Assembly: GCA_964617105.1 (NCBI GenBank)
Contig: CAZTWC010000032.1
Span: 1 to 21,451, forward strand
Direction: 5' to 3'
Source: CAZTWC01 sp964617105 [NCBI: uncultured Myxococcia bacterium]
GTDB lineage: Bacteria > CAZTWC01
DNA length: 21,451 bases
A model generated the notes under the pieces. It had not been told where the DNA came from. It made no database searches and saw nothing but the letters and a program-made list of their open reading frames with translations. Position numbers and translations under genes: made by a program. This document shows positions 1-6,896 of the stretch, piece after piece; within the stretch, counting starts at the first letter, position 1; every line of letters begins with the position of its first letter.

Positions 1-6
1 TTTCAT
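1..6 (-). CDS. Start of an unidentified gene running off the left edge
   Basis: Only the first two codons (ATG AAA, read on the minus strand from position 6) are inside the window, so nothing can be said about the product from sequence. The start is credible because a strong AAGGAG ribosome binding site (complement of 12-17) lies about five bases upstream. The gene follows the RsbRD_N-type gene (87-632) on the same strand after a gap of about 80 bases, so the two may be co-transcribed. From general knowledge, RsbRD_N proteins in sulfur-metabolising deltaproteobacteria are often found just upstream of dsrMKJOP-type respiratory membrane complexes. A NarI/DsrM-like membrane subunit is therefore one possibility here, but this is a guess from context. 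Confidence 0.5.
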
Positions 7-40
7 TGATACTCCTTTTCCCAATTAAAACTTAAAACTC

Positions 41-67
41 ACAATTGGCATAGGATTTGGCAATTGT
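41..67 (-). repeat. Inverted repeat ACAATTG / CAATTGT between two minus-strand genes
   Basis: Seven-base arms at 41-47 and 61-67 are separated by 13 bases. The element lies between the end of the RsbRD_N-type gene and the ribosome binding site of the next minus-strand gene. Read on the minus strand it is followed by a T-rich stretch. It could be a weak terminator or attenuator, or an operator for the downstream gene. The sequence does not decide between these. Confidence 0.35.
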
Positions 68-86
68 CTTTGCGCCAATGGGGAGT

Positions 87-632
87 TTAGGAACAACTTA
101 TCCGCTCCCACAACTTGTAGGATCGTTTTTTAATCTCCGAAATCTGTATTTGGTATATTTTTTCCCGGCAAAGGCAAAACTGGTCAAAGGCCTTTAATGC
201 CAGTTGATCAATTTTATTATCCAGGCTCTGCAATTCTTGTTTCAGGGTTTGTTTTTCTTTATCGGTCAAGTTTTTCCCTTCCTCAGCCACCATCTCCTGG
301 AGTATAGGTTTTATTTGGAAAAGAAAGGATAGCCCTTTAGAGGGAGGTATATCCTGGACTGCCATGATGCGGATGATACTATCCAAAGCCAAAGCATCGG
401 TTTGTTTCTCTTGGTCGGAATGGCTTTTGAAGCCATCATCAGAGTTTTCATTGCCCAGTAAATTAACTAATTTGGTCAGACTGGAGTCTATATTGCTGCC
501 CAGGGGATTTTGAAATCTGTCTTTTTTTCCATCTAAAAAAGTATGGCTCTCGGCGGGAAATATTTCTATCACCAGGTTCCATAAACTCTTTAACAGGTAA
601 TCTTTTTGGCGTTGAATAATTTCGGATATCAT
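87..632 (-). CDS. RsbRD N-terminal domain-like protein (signal/sensor domain, stand-alone)
   Basis: This 181-aa soluble protein has no signal peptide or membrane segment. Its layout fits the RsbRD_N family, the sensory N-terminal domain of RsbT co-antagonist proteins. Near the start is a W-x-x-x-I-x-x-(F/Y)-P segment followed by KKDRFQNPLG. In the middle is an IIRIMAVQD-x-x-PS block. The helical tail has DQLALKAFDQF, CREKIYQIQ and EIKKRSYKLWER. The STAS domain of full RsbR proteins is absent, so this is a stand-alone version. I prefer the ATG at 632 over the TTG at 656, which has no binding site; a GAGGG element (650-654) precedes the ATG but is 17 bases away across a run of eleven A residues. 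A near-consensus sigma-70-type promoter lies just upstream. Its role is unknown; regulation of, or assembly with, the next minus-strand gene is an inference. The family match is from memory. Confidence 0.75.
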   Translation of the reverse strand: MISEIIQRQKDYLLKSLWNLVIEIFPAESHTFLDGKKDRFQNPLGSNIDSSLTKLVNLLGNENSDDGFKSHSDQEKQTDALALDSIIRIMAVQDIPPSKGLSFLFQIKPILQEMVAEEGKNLTDKEKQTLKQELQSLDNKIDQLALKAFDQFCLCREKIYQIQISEIKKRSYKLWERISCS

Positions 633-671
633 CTGATTTTTTTTTTTAACCCTCAAAAAAAGTTGTATGTT

Positions 672-700
672 TATATATCAGTTATAATAAAATTTGTCAA
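672..700 (-). promoter_or_regulatory. Sigma-70-type promoter for the RsbRD_N-type gene
   Basis: On the minus strand there is a perfect TTGACA (complement of 695-700), a 17-base spacer and TATATA (672-677). Transcription would start near 664-666, about ten bases before the GAGGG ribosome binding site. The -10 box lies partly in one arm of an 11-bp inverted repeat. Confidence 0.6.
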
Positions 701-734
701 CGGAGCTTTTCGTCCAAGAAAAGAACTGATATAT
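673..734. repeat. Nested inverted repeats in a divergent intergenic region
   Basis: Outer arms ATATATCAGTT (673-683) and AACTGATATAT (724-734) are perfect 11-bp inverted copies. An inner pair, CTTTTC (706-711) and GAAAAG (718-723), abuts the right outer arm. The left outer arm covers most of the -10 box of the minus-strand promoter, and the right arm contains a TATATT-like box facing the deformylase-like gene. This placement fits an operator controlling both genes, or a structured leader for the plus-strand transcript. Confidence 0.5.
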
Positions 735-800
735 TAAGGAAGCCCTAAGGGTTCGCTCAAAAATAGATCTCGTTCGAGAGTTTACTGCCAGAGGTGGAGG

Positions 801-1496
801 ATGTATTTTAAAAATATTTTATATCGGATAAAATACCTAGCTATATGCTTACTGGGGAGCGTGCTCCTGGTAACTTTTTTCATTCAATGTGCAATCCAAA
901 AGAACAGCCTAAAAAAAACAGGAGAAGAAGCTCTATTTTCTCCCAGCGAAAGATACCTGATTACGGTCAGGGATGAAGAACAAGCCCTGTCCCTGGTGCT
1001 CAACGATAGTCCCGCTGGCAACAGATTTTTGCGCACCAGCAGCCTTCCTTTGCAGATCAATGATCCCGCTCTATTTCATTTGATAAATAGAATGAAAGCC
1101 ACGGTGGTTTTACAAAAAGGGGTGGGAATCGCAGCGCCCCAGGTGGGTATTAACAAGCGTCTTATTCTGGTAAAAAGGTTAGACCTGGAGCCGGTTCAGT
1201 TTGAGGTCTACCTTAATCCTAAAATTGAACATTTTTCTCCCCAAAAGGTGATGGGATGGGAGGGTTGCCTCTCAATACCAGCGGGGTTCGGCCAGGTTGA
1301 GCGTTCACGGGACATTACTTTTTCTTACCAAAAAAAGGATGGCACCAGGGCGACTGAAAGAGTGGAAGGGTTTGTGGCCCGTATTTTCCAGCACGAAATA
1401 GACCATCTGAACGGGGTTTTATTTATTGATCATTTCAAGGGAAAATTGATTCCCAAAGAGCAATACAAAAAGATGAAAGAAGCTGGGAAAATATAG
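801..1496 (+). CDS. def: Peptide deformylase-like protein with N-terminal membrane/lipoprotein-type segment
   Basis: All three motifs of the peptide deformylase family are intact: GVGIAAPQ (residues 107-114), EGCLS (154-158, metal ligand C156) and HEIDH (198-202, metal ligands H198 and H202, catalytic E199). Deformylases remove the formyl group from the N-terminal methionine of nascent proteins using Fe or Zn, normally in the cytoplasm. This 231-aa protein is longer than the usual 160-190 aa. It begins with a basic stretch and a hydrophobic segment (about residues 11-29) ending in FFIQC, a non-canonical lipobox with C30 as possible lipidation site, then a linker of about 60 residues. It may therefore be membrane-tethered or exported rather than cytosolic. 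The ATG follows an AGAGGTGGAGG ribosome binding site. It is divergent from the RsbRD_N-type gene and convergent with the SHMT gene. The enzyme fold is secure; the location is inference. Confidence 0.9.
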   Translation: MYFKNILYRIKYLAICLLGSVLLVTFFIQCAIQKNSLKKTGEEALFSPSERYLITVRDEEQALSLVLNDSPAGNRFLRTSSLPLQINDPALFHLINRMKATVVLQKGVGIAAPQVGINKRLILVKRLDLEPVQFEVYLNPKIEHFSPQKVMGWEGCLSIPAGFGQVERSRDITFSYQKKDGTRATERVEGFVARIFQHEIDHLNGVLFIDHFKGKLIPKEQYKKMKEAGKI

Positions 1497-1560
1497 CAAC
1501 CAAAAGAATTTTTATCGAATTTAGCCGCTGATTTGCCGAAAGTTTTTCCTGATAGTTATC

Positions 1561-2820
1561 TCAACAATACAACATCTCCTGGTGATTTTGCCGGAATTTA
1601 CTCACTTCTCCTCTCACATCTTTACTATCCACCGCCTCTTTGATTAAACGGGCTATATGTCCCATCTGCTCTTCTTTTGCTCCAAACCGGGTCATTTCAG
1701 AAACGCCAATCCTGAGGCCTCTGGGCTCTCTGGCATCTTTGTCGCCGTATAGCATGTTGGCATTGAGGATAATATTGTTCTTCTCCAGTAATTGGGCTAC
1801 CTGGTTGCCGCCGCCCTGAGAGGAAACATCCACCGCCACTTGATGACTGGCAGTATAACCAAACTCTTTGGCCTCAACGTTAAATCCTTGCTCATCCAGA
1901 GCCTTGCCTAAGGCCTGAGCATTGGCCACTATCTGGGCGGCGTAGGCTTTACCATGGGCCTGAAATTCCCTGATCGCCACTAAAAGCGCTGGCAGGGAAA
2001 ATAGGTGATGGTTGCTGGAGGAGCCGGGGAAAATTCCCCGATCAACTTTTTTCCAGTATTTACTTCCATCTTTTACATCACTCACCACCACGCCCCGTTG
2101 AGGTCCGGGAAAAGTCTTGTGAGTGCTGGCCGCCATAATGGTGGCCCCCTCTTTGAGCGGATTTTGGAACTGGCCGCCGGCAATCAGGCCAAACACATGA
2201 GCAGCGTCATAAAGAATGGGGATTTTCATTTCACTGCAAATTTGAGCCAACTCGGACACCGGTTCTGGAAATAGAAACAGGCTGCGTCCCAGCACTATCA
2301 ATTTTGGTTTTACTTCTCTGATCAGGTCAACACTCTTTTCCACATCAGTGTGATATCCATCCTGGGTGAGGGGGAAAAAGTGGAGAGGTATTTTGGCCAA
2401 TTTCTGGCCGGGCAACTGGATACGACGGCCCAAGCCGCCGATACGGTTATGGCTGATATGGCCGCCGGCAGCAGTAGAATTGGCAATTACCGGCTGACCT
2501 CCGGTCAAAAAGGTGAGAAAAATTCCTATGTTAGCGGCGTTTCCGCTGATAGGCCTGACATCAGCCTGGCGGCAATCCATAAGTTGTTTCAACTCCTGGG
2601 TGGCCTTAGATTCTATTTGGTCTATATACTTGGTACCCTGGTAATACCTCTGGCCCGGGTGTCCCTCAGCATAACGGCTCATAAAATCGTTACACTGAAT
2701 CTTCATCACCTGCTCGCTTTGAGTATTTTCGCTGGCAATCAGGTTAATACACTCCTTACGGCGCCATTGGTTTTGAGTTTTGACGATCTCTTCTATATCT
2801 TTAATATTTATATTGCTCAT
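1561..2820 (-). CDS. glyA: Serine hydroxymethyltransferase, archaeal-type
   Basis: This PLP enzyme of 419 aa interconverts serine and glycine with transfer of a one-carbon unit to a pterin carrier. Visible family marks are LIASEN (residues 27-32), RYAEGHPGQRYYQG (49-62), DVRPISG (87-93), GGHISH (119-124), DAAHVFGLIAGG (205-216) with the PLP-contacting Asp and His, and STHKTFPGPQRG (232-243), where K235 is the expected PLP lysine. The FPGS..NHHL segment and the GPQRG form resemble the archaeal (methanogen) branch rather than the usual bacterial GlyA, which has THKTLRGPRGG and YAEGYPGKRYYGG; this comparison is from memory. The ATG has a TGAGG ribosome binding site about eight bases upstream. 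The gene follows the Bax inhibitor-1 gene by 78 bases on the same strand and may share its transcript. Confidence 0.93.
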   Translation of the reverse strand: MSNINIKDIEEIVKTQNQWRRKECINLIASENTQSEQVMKIQCNDFMSRYAEGHPGQRYYQGTKYIDQIESKATQELKQLMDCRQADVRPISGNAANIGIFLTFLTGGQPVIANSTAAGGHISHNRIGGLGRRIQLPGQKLAKIPLHFFPLTQDGYHTDVEKSVDLIREVKPKLIVLGRSLFLFPEPVSELAQICSEMKIPILYDAAHVFGLIAGGQFQNPLKEGATIMAASTHKTFPGPQRGVVVSDVKDGSKYWKKVDRGIFPGSSSNHHLFSLPALLVAIREFQAHGKAYAAQIVANAQALGKALDEQGFNVEAKEFGYTASHQVAVDVSSQGGGNQVAQLLEKNNIILNANMLYGDKDAREPRGLRIGVSEMTRFGAKEEQMGHIARLIKEAVDSKDVRGEVSKFRQNHQEMLYC

Positions 2821-2898
2821 GTTGGTTGCCTCAAAAAAATTTTATTGTGTTGTCAGGTGGCAAATGTAGATGATGCTAGACCGGGATCTGTTAGTGTA

Positions 2899-3567
2899 CT
2901 AGTCTCGGTTGCCGCCTAAAATAGCCAAGATTCTGATAAACAGGTTGATGATATCCACATACAGAGAGGCAGCGGAATCCACAGCATTGTCCAGGGTTTT
3001 GGGGATTGAATTGGCGCGGGCCCAATCATAACCGATATAGCCGCAAAAAATAGCGGCGATAATCCAGTCAAAGATACCCACTCTGGCTCTAAATATAAAA
3101 GTCATTATTAATTCTACGATGATAGTGGCAATAAGAGCCACAAACAAAGTGCCGGCTATCCGTTTGAAAAAGGCTGGATACATGGTGGACAGGCACATCA
3201 TAATCACGGTAACCGCACCGGTGGCCATTACTGCGTTTTTAACCACCTCCGGGGCAAAGGAGTGGACCAGGGGGGTTATTACTATACCCATGGGTACTAC
3301 TATCAGATTGTAACCAAAAAAGGAGATAGCCGGATTGTCCGACTTGGAATAGATGGCGATGCCGGCAAAACAGGAGACAATATAGCCGATGATCAAGACA
3401 AAAAATGGAATGGCTTGAATCGACTCGACCGGAACATTGGTGACAATTAGATAATTGACCCCAAATCCCCAGGCCAGGGTAAGGCCAATGGCAAGATTAT
3501 AGGCTCGATCCGAAATAATGGCACCATGCTGCTCGGCTCGTTTAAATACACTGGATGTTTCAAACAT
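2899..3567 (-). CDS. Bax inhibitor-1 / YccA family membrane protein
   Basis: This 222-aa integral membrane protein has about seven hydrophobic helices and almost no soluble domain. It carries BI-1 family features: a short N-terminal cytoplasmic tail before the first helix, Asp-containing late helices (FDWIIAAIFCGYIGYDW), and the typical C-terminal ending ASLYVDIINLFIRILAILGG. Members of this family (TMBIM/UPF0005) are inner-membrane proteins. Some leak Ca2+ in a pH-dependent way, and in bacteria some associate with the FtsH protease; which applies here cannot be told. The ATG at 3567 has a clear AGGAG ribosome binding site. The SHMT gene lies downstream on the same strand. The presence of a BI-1 protein near a caspase-family protease gene is probably coincidental, because the BI-1 family is widespread in bacteria. 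Confidence 0.92.
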   Translation of the reverse strand: MFETSSVFKRAEQHGAIISDRAYNLAIGLTLAWGFGVNYLIVTNVPVESIQAIPFFVLIIGYIVSCFAGIAIYSKSDNPAISFFGYNLIVVPMGIVITPLVHSFAPEVVKNAVMATGAVTVIMMCLSTMYPAFFKRIAGTLFVALIATIIVELIMTFIFRARVGIFDWIIAAIFCGYIGYDWARANSIPKTLDNAVDSAASLYVDIINLFIRILAILGGNRD

Positions 3568-3651
3568 GGTAGTACTCCTTTAAGAAAACGACAGTTGAAA
3601 TTGTCTAAAGTTATTAAGAACGAAAAGAATTCCCGAGATTTCAATACCGGG

Positions 3652-3680
3652 TTGACAAATAATTTTTTATTTTATTACGT
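3652..3680 (+). promoter_or_regulatory. Candidate promoter for the 3807-6789 gene cluster
   Basis: A perfect TTGACA (3652-3657) is followed by AT-rich DNA with several imperfect -10 candidates (TATTAC at 3673, TTACGT at 3675). The intergenic region 3568-3806 is AT-rich and separates divergent genes, so a promoter is expected here. A second candidate, TTGAAA (3703-3708) with TATATC (3724-3729), has a short spacer. Neither is a good match over both boxes. Confidence 0.3.
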
Positions 3681-3762
3681 TTTATTACTTTGATCAAGAC
3701 TCTTGAAATAAATAGAAAAATTTTATATCCTAAACTCCAATTAATAATTATGGGTAAAGGTC

Positions 3763-3776
3763 ATTGAGCGCTCAAT
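3763..3776. promoter_or_regulatory. Perfect 14-bp palindrome ATTGAGCGCTCAAT, possible operator
   Basis: The 14-base sequence equals its own reverse complement and ends 30 bases before the ATG at 3807, in the presumed leader of the beta-barrel/CsgG-like/carbonic anhydrase cluster. Even-length perfect palindromes of this size near a start codon are typical binding sites of dimeric repressors of the TetR or MarR kind, but no such regulator gene is in the window. Confidence 0.45.
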
Positions 3777-3806
3777 ACTGATTTGCCCCCAAATGGAGGA
3801 AGAGTT

Positions 3807-5348
3807 ATGAACAGCCATCTTAAAAACTGCTTGGTATTTATAGTGATATTATTTTTCTCATTGGCTCTTGGGGCCCAGGAGAAAAAGAGTGAGGCTACCA
3901 GTGAAAAGGGGAAACCCGCGGTAGAGAAAGGGGAAAAGGAAGAAGGGAAAAAAGGAACTTTGGAACCAAAACCTGCTGAAACTGAGACCCCGGCAGCCGA
4001 ACCAGCTCCGGCCAAAGAGGAGGAAAAAGATGAGGCGGCCCCGCCAACTGGGGGAGAATCCCAGGCTGGCGAAACCATTGAGATGCTCAACGGCGATACC
4101 ATCCGAGGCCGCATCCTGAGGTTGGACGATAACTGTCTGGTGGTGGCCAAAACCGCAGCTGATGAAAAAGATATCCGGGCCGGACGCATTAAGGGATTGA
4201 GATTAAGTCTGGATAATGTGCTTTTTGTGGAGTGGCATGGCCGCAGCGATGATTTTACCGCCAAAATAGATAAATATTTGGAAGCCAGCATGGCCGGCAC
4301 CACCTTTTTTCAAGATATGGATTTTGAAGTCAAATTCAAGGCTGGTAAGGTCAAAGACCAGGATGCTACCTATAATGGTAACCTGGGAGTAAAGTATATC
4401 CATCGAAATGACACTGAAAAGTTTGGTTATGAATTTATGGGTAGCGTTTTCCTCAATTCCGATTCTAACCGCGCCGATAATAAGTTTTCTTTCTCCCTCC
4501 AGGATGAATACAACTCCGATGACTCCTTTGCTACTGGTGTCTACAAGCGCTATCTCAAAGGTGATACGTTTGTTTTTGGCGGCGGAAAATTCAAGTTTAA
4601 TTACCAACTTCATGACCGCCCCGGCTCAAGAGCTCTGGGTGGAGCCGGTTATGGTCGTATCTACAACATTGCTTCCAAGAAAAAGATGGAGGCGGTGGAG
4701 ACCTTTATGATGGATGCCGGGCTGCTCAAACGAAAGTTTAGTATAAAGATGAAAAGAGCCCTCACCGCCATTTTCGACACCTCAGCCAATCCTCAGCAAT
4801 TGACCCGGCGCATCGCCTCCCTGTTGAAGCGCTTTAACATGTTGGTGGATGGACGGGAGTTGGGTATAGATCAGGCCTTTGAGATAGTCCAGATTATCGA
4901 GGACTCTTTTAAAGAGCGTTTGGATGGTTTGGAGTTGAGAGGCTATACTGAGTTGGACCTAATAACCGCTAATGAGGGAGAGAGCAACCAGATGAGTATG
5001 TCGGGTATGATGCGCTGGTATAAACCGATTAGTGATAAAATCCAGTTTGTCCAGTTAAACACCTTTTATATGGGCTTTACCGGGGCCAAAGTAATCTCCT
5101 TCGCATCTAACAACGAACTGACCTATCTGGTTAACGAAAAATTCGCCGTTGGGGTAACCGATCAGTTTGGTCTGAATTTGAAACCCACCACCGATCTGAC
5201 TAACAGTTTGCAGGGTGTTGCCACCTATTTTGTTTCCGAGCAAATCGACCTGAAGGGGGAGGCTAGCGCCAACTTGAGCATTCCGGAGATAGGACCCACC
5301 GGTTGGGACTTAACGATGATGGTTCATTTTGTGTATGACTTTATTTAG
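3807..5348 (+). CDS. Exported outer-membrane beta-barrel-like protein with charged linker and helical insert
   Basis: This 513-aa protein has a signal peptide (residues 1-23, ending ALGA before QEKK). A low-complexity Lys/Glu/Pro/Ala linker runs to about residue 85. A small beta-rich module (ETIEMLNGDTIRGRILRLDD...) follows, then many alternating hydrophobic/polar strands typical of an outer-membrane barrel, ending in MMVHFVYDFI. Between about residues 300 and 380 the strands are interrupted by a distinctly helical, charged segment (KRALTAIFDT, LTRRIASLLKRF, FEIVQIIEDSFKERL). A resemblance to DUF481-type outer-membrane proteins is possible but weak. I do not recognise a specific function. The ATG at 3807 has a GGAGGAAGAG binding site; the upstream in-frame TTG at 3783 precedes that site and is rejected. 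The next gene begins 2 bases after the stop, so the two are co-translated. Confidence 0.75.
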   Translation: MNSHLKNCLVFIVILFFSLALGAQEKKSEATSEKGKPAVEKGEKEEGKKGTLEPKPAETETPAAEPAPAKEEEKDEAAPPTGGESQAGETIEMLNGDTIRGRILRLDDNCLVVAKTAADEKDIRAGRIKGLRLSLDNVLFVEWHGRSDDFTAKIDKYLEASMAGTTFFQDMDFEVKFKAGKVKDQDATYNGNLGVKYIHRNDTEKFGYEFMGSVFLNSDSNRADNKFSFSLQDEYNSDDSFATGVYKRYLKGDTFVFGGGKFKFNYQLHDRPGSRALGGAGYGRIYNIASKKKMEAVETFMMDAGLLKRKFSIKMKRALTAIFDTSANPQQLTRRIASLLKRFNMLVDGRELGIDQAFEIVQIIEDSFKERLDGLELRGYTELDLITANEGESNQMSMSGMMRWYKPISDKIQFVQLNTFYMGFTGAKVISFASNNELTYLVNEKFAVGVTDQFGLNLKPTTDLTNSLQGVATYFVSEQIDLKGEASANLSIPEIGPTGWDLTMMVHFVYDFI

Positions 5349-5350
5349 TT

Positions 5351-6352
5351 ATGGAGAGATTAATACCAGTCAATGGGCATAAATTATTGATTATGCTGTT
5401 TATAGCCATGCTGGTGCTCTTAGTACCATTAAAAGGTATAGCGGACACTGCCGGCCAGCAGCCGGCAGTGGTTGGTTTGGCGGTGGCTCCCTTTAAAAAT
5501 ATCAGCCAAAATCCCAATTATGACTGGTTGAGTGCCGCTTTTAGCGAAACTATTAGCACCCGCCTGAGCCAAGTAAAAAGTTTTAATTTGGTGGAGCGCA
5601 GTCAAATGAGAAAACTGCTCAAAGAGATGGAGATATCTCAATTGGGCCTTACTGAAAAGAGCATTGAGCCGGGAAAATGGGCGGGAGTGGATATCCTGAT
5701 GCTGGGTAGTTTTTTGGTGATGGGGCAGGGCGAAGGGGCCAAAATGCAGGTTAACACCCGCCTGGTGGATGTACAGAAAGCGATAATCCTCAAGGGCAGC
5801 GGTCTTTCTCAGCAGGCAGAGTTCAAAACTCTGTTTTCTCTTCAGGATAAAATTATTTTCCAAACCAGTAGTGCCCTGGCCCGTACCACCGATCCTGCTA
5901 CCAAAAAAATACTGGCCTGTCACGAAACCGAATCTTTGGCTGCATACCAGTTTTATCACCTGGCCTTACAGGAGCAAAATCCACATAAAAAGGTTATCCT
6001 GTATAAAAAAGCGCTTAGTTTTGATTCCAATTATGCCCTGGCCTATCTGAATCTGGCCTCTGCTCTCTACCTGTCATCATACCACCGGGTGAGTGACATT
6101 GAGGTGGAGAAAAACGCAGTCAAAGCCCTTTCGATTCAGCCCAACCTTAGTGAAGGCCACTTACTTCTGGGCTCCTACTATGAAAGAATAGCCAATAAGG
6201 GCAAAGGAAAAAAACAGCGAAAACAGGCCCGGAAAAAAGCGATTTTTCACTACCAGCAATATATTGTCCAAACCCAGGGCGAAAAAAGAAAATCCCAGTT
6301 ATACAAGATAAAAAGAGCCAAGCGTCGTCTCACCCGCTTACAGAGGAAATGA
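5351..6352 (+). CDS. Exported CsgG/FlgO-like protein with C-terminal TPR-like region
   Basis: This 333-aa protein has an N-terminal signal peptide or anchor (residues 1 to about 32; hydrophobic core LLIMLFIAMLVLLVPL). Residues about 38-180 match the plan of CsgG/TolB-N/FlgO-like periplasmic domains. They include VVGLAVAPFKNIS, a YDWLSAAFSETISTRLS helix, FNLVERSQMRKLLKEM, then GVDILMLGSFLVMG and a VNTRLVDVQKAIIL strand. In this family the domain sits at or under the outer membrane. Residues about 195-280 look like TPR helices (YKKALSFDSNYALAYLNLASALY; ALSIQPNLSEGHLLLGSYY). The tail is strikingly basic (KGKGKKQRKQARKKA, KRAKRRLTRLQRK). It starts two bases after the upstream barrel gene's stop with no separate strong binding site, so it is probably translationally coupled and part of the same envelope complex. 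The precise role is unknown. Confidence 0.75.
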   Translation: MERLIPVNGHKLLIMLFIAMLVLLVPLKGIADTAGQQPAVVGLAVAPFKNISQNPNYDWLSAAFSETISTRLSQVKSFNLVERSQMRKLLKEMEISQLGLTEKSIEPGKWAGVDILMLGSFLVMGQGEGAKMQVNTRLVDVQKAIILKGSGLSQQAEFKTLFSLQDKIIFQTSSALARTTDPATKKILACHETESLAAYQFYHLALQEQNPHKKVILYKKALSFDSNYALAYLNLASALYLSSYHRVSDIEVEKNAVKALSIQPNLSEGHLLLGSYYERIANKGKGKKQRKQARKKAIFHYQQYIVQTQGEKRKSQLYKIKRAKRRLTRLQRK

Positions 6353-6366
6353 CAGAGAGGTGTTAT

Positions 6367-6789
6367 ATGTCCCATAAATGTGATGCTTTAGTGATTAATT
6401 GTATGGATTTCAGGCTTCAAAAAAGTCTGGTAAATAATTTGCCGGCTGCCGCCAATATCCTTTCTTTTGATTTGGTTTCTCAGGCCGGGGCGGTAAAACC
6501 GCTTTTAGTCCCGGAAACCAGGCAAGTTATCCTGGACCAGGTGGAACTTTCAAAGCAGTTGCATCAGATCAAAAAGGTGATCCTGGTCAATCACACCGAT
6601 TGCGGCGCCTATGGAGGCAGCAACGCTTTTTCCAGTTTCGAAGAGGAGATTAGGGTGTTGACAGAAGACCTCAAGCGGGCGGCAGATTTAGTAAAAGAGC
6701 ACCAACCCTCATTAGAAGTGGTAAACTATTTGGCAGTTTTGTACAGTAAAGACGAGAAAAATTGGCAGATAGAGTTTAAGATAGTTTAG
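6367..6789 (+). CDS. Small beta-carbonic anhydrase-like protein
   Basis: This cytoplasmic protein of 140 aa shows the beta-carbonic anhydrase metal site: C12 and the D14/R16 dyad in NCMDFR, then H76 and C79 in NHTDCGAYGG. The two Cys and one His would bind Zn, and the Asp-Arg pair orients it. Canonical beta-class enzymes of about 200 aa hydrate CO2 to bicarbonate. This one is clearly shorter, so activity is likely but unproved; small homologues are often called carbonic anhydrase-like. The ATG at 6367 has a well placed AGAGAGG site. An ATG at 6349 overlapping the previous stop (ATGA) is possible but its binding site would be too close. It is last in the plus-strand cluster and is followed by a stem-loop. 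Confidence 0.85.
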   Translation: MSHKCDALVINCMDFRLQKSLVNNLPAAANILSFDLVSQAGAVKPLLVPETRQVILDQVELSKQLHQIKKVILVNHTDCGAYGGSNAFSSFEEEIRVLTEDLKRAADLVKEHQPSLEVVNYLAVLYSKDEKNWQIEFKIV

Positions 6790-6830
6790 TGTTCCCCTTC
6801 TAAATCCTAAAAGGATCTAAAAGGGGACAC
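6789..6830 (+). terminator. Stem-loop after the carbonic anhydrase-like gene
   Basis: The arms GTGTTCCCCTT (6789-6799) and AAGGGGACAC (6821-6830) pair with one bulged T. Inside, ATCC (6804-6807) pairs with GGAT (6813-6816) around a TAAAA loop. It begins at the stop codon. No T-tract follows, so it may be an intrinsic terminator of imperfect type or an mRNA 3'-end stabilising structure. It separates the 3807-6789 cluster from the sigma-factor locus. Confidence 0.6.
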
Positions 6831-6896
6831 TCAATTAACACCACCAAAGGTTCTAAGCCGAAAACACTTACCTGTCAAATTTTTTGTCCAAACTTT

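Noticed and set aside
2005-2919. Open frames on the plus strand opposite the SHMT gene
   Set aside because: They lie antisense to a well supported enzyme, have no ribosome binding site and show no protein family features.
3761-4303. 180-codon minus-strand frame rich in Ser, Ala and Phe
   Set aside because: It is the complement of the charged Lys/Glu/Pro linker of the exported protein at 3807; the composition is a mirror effect.
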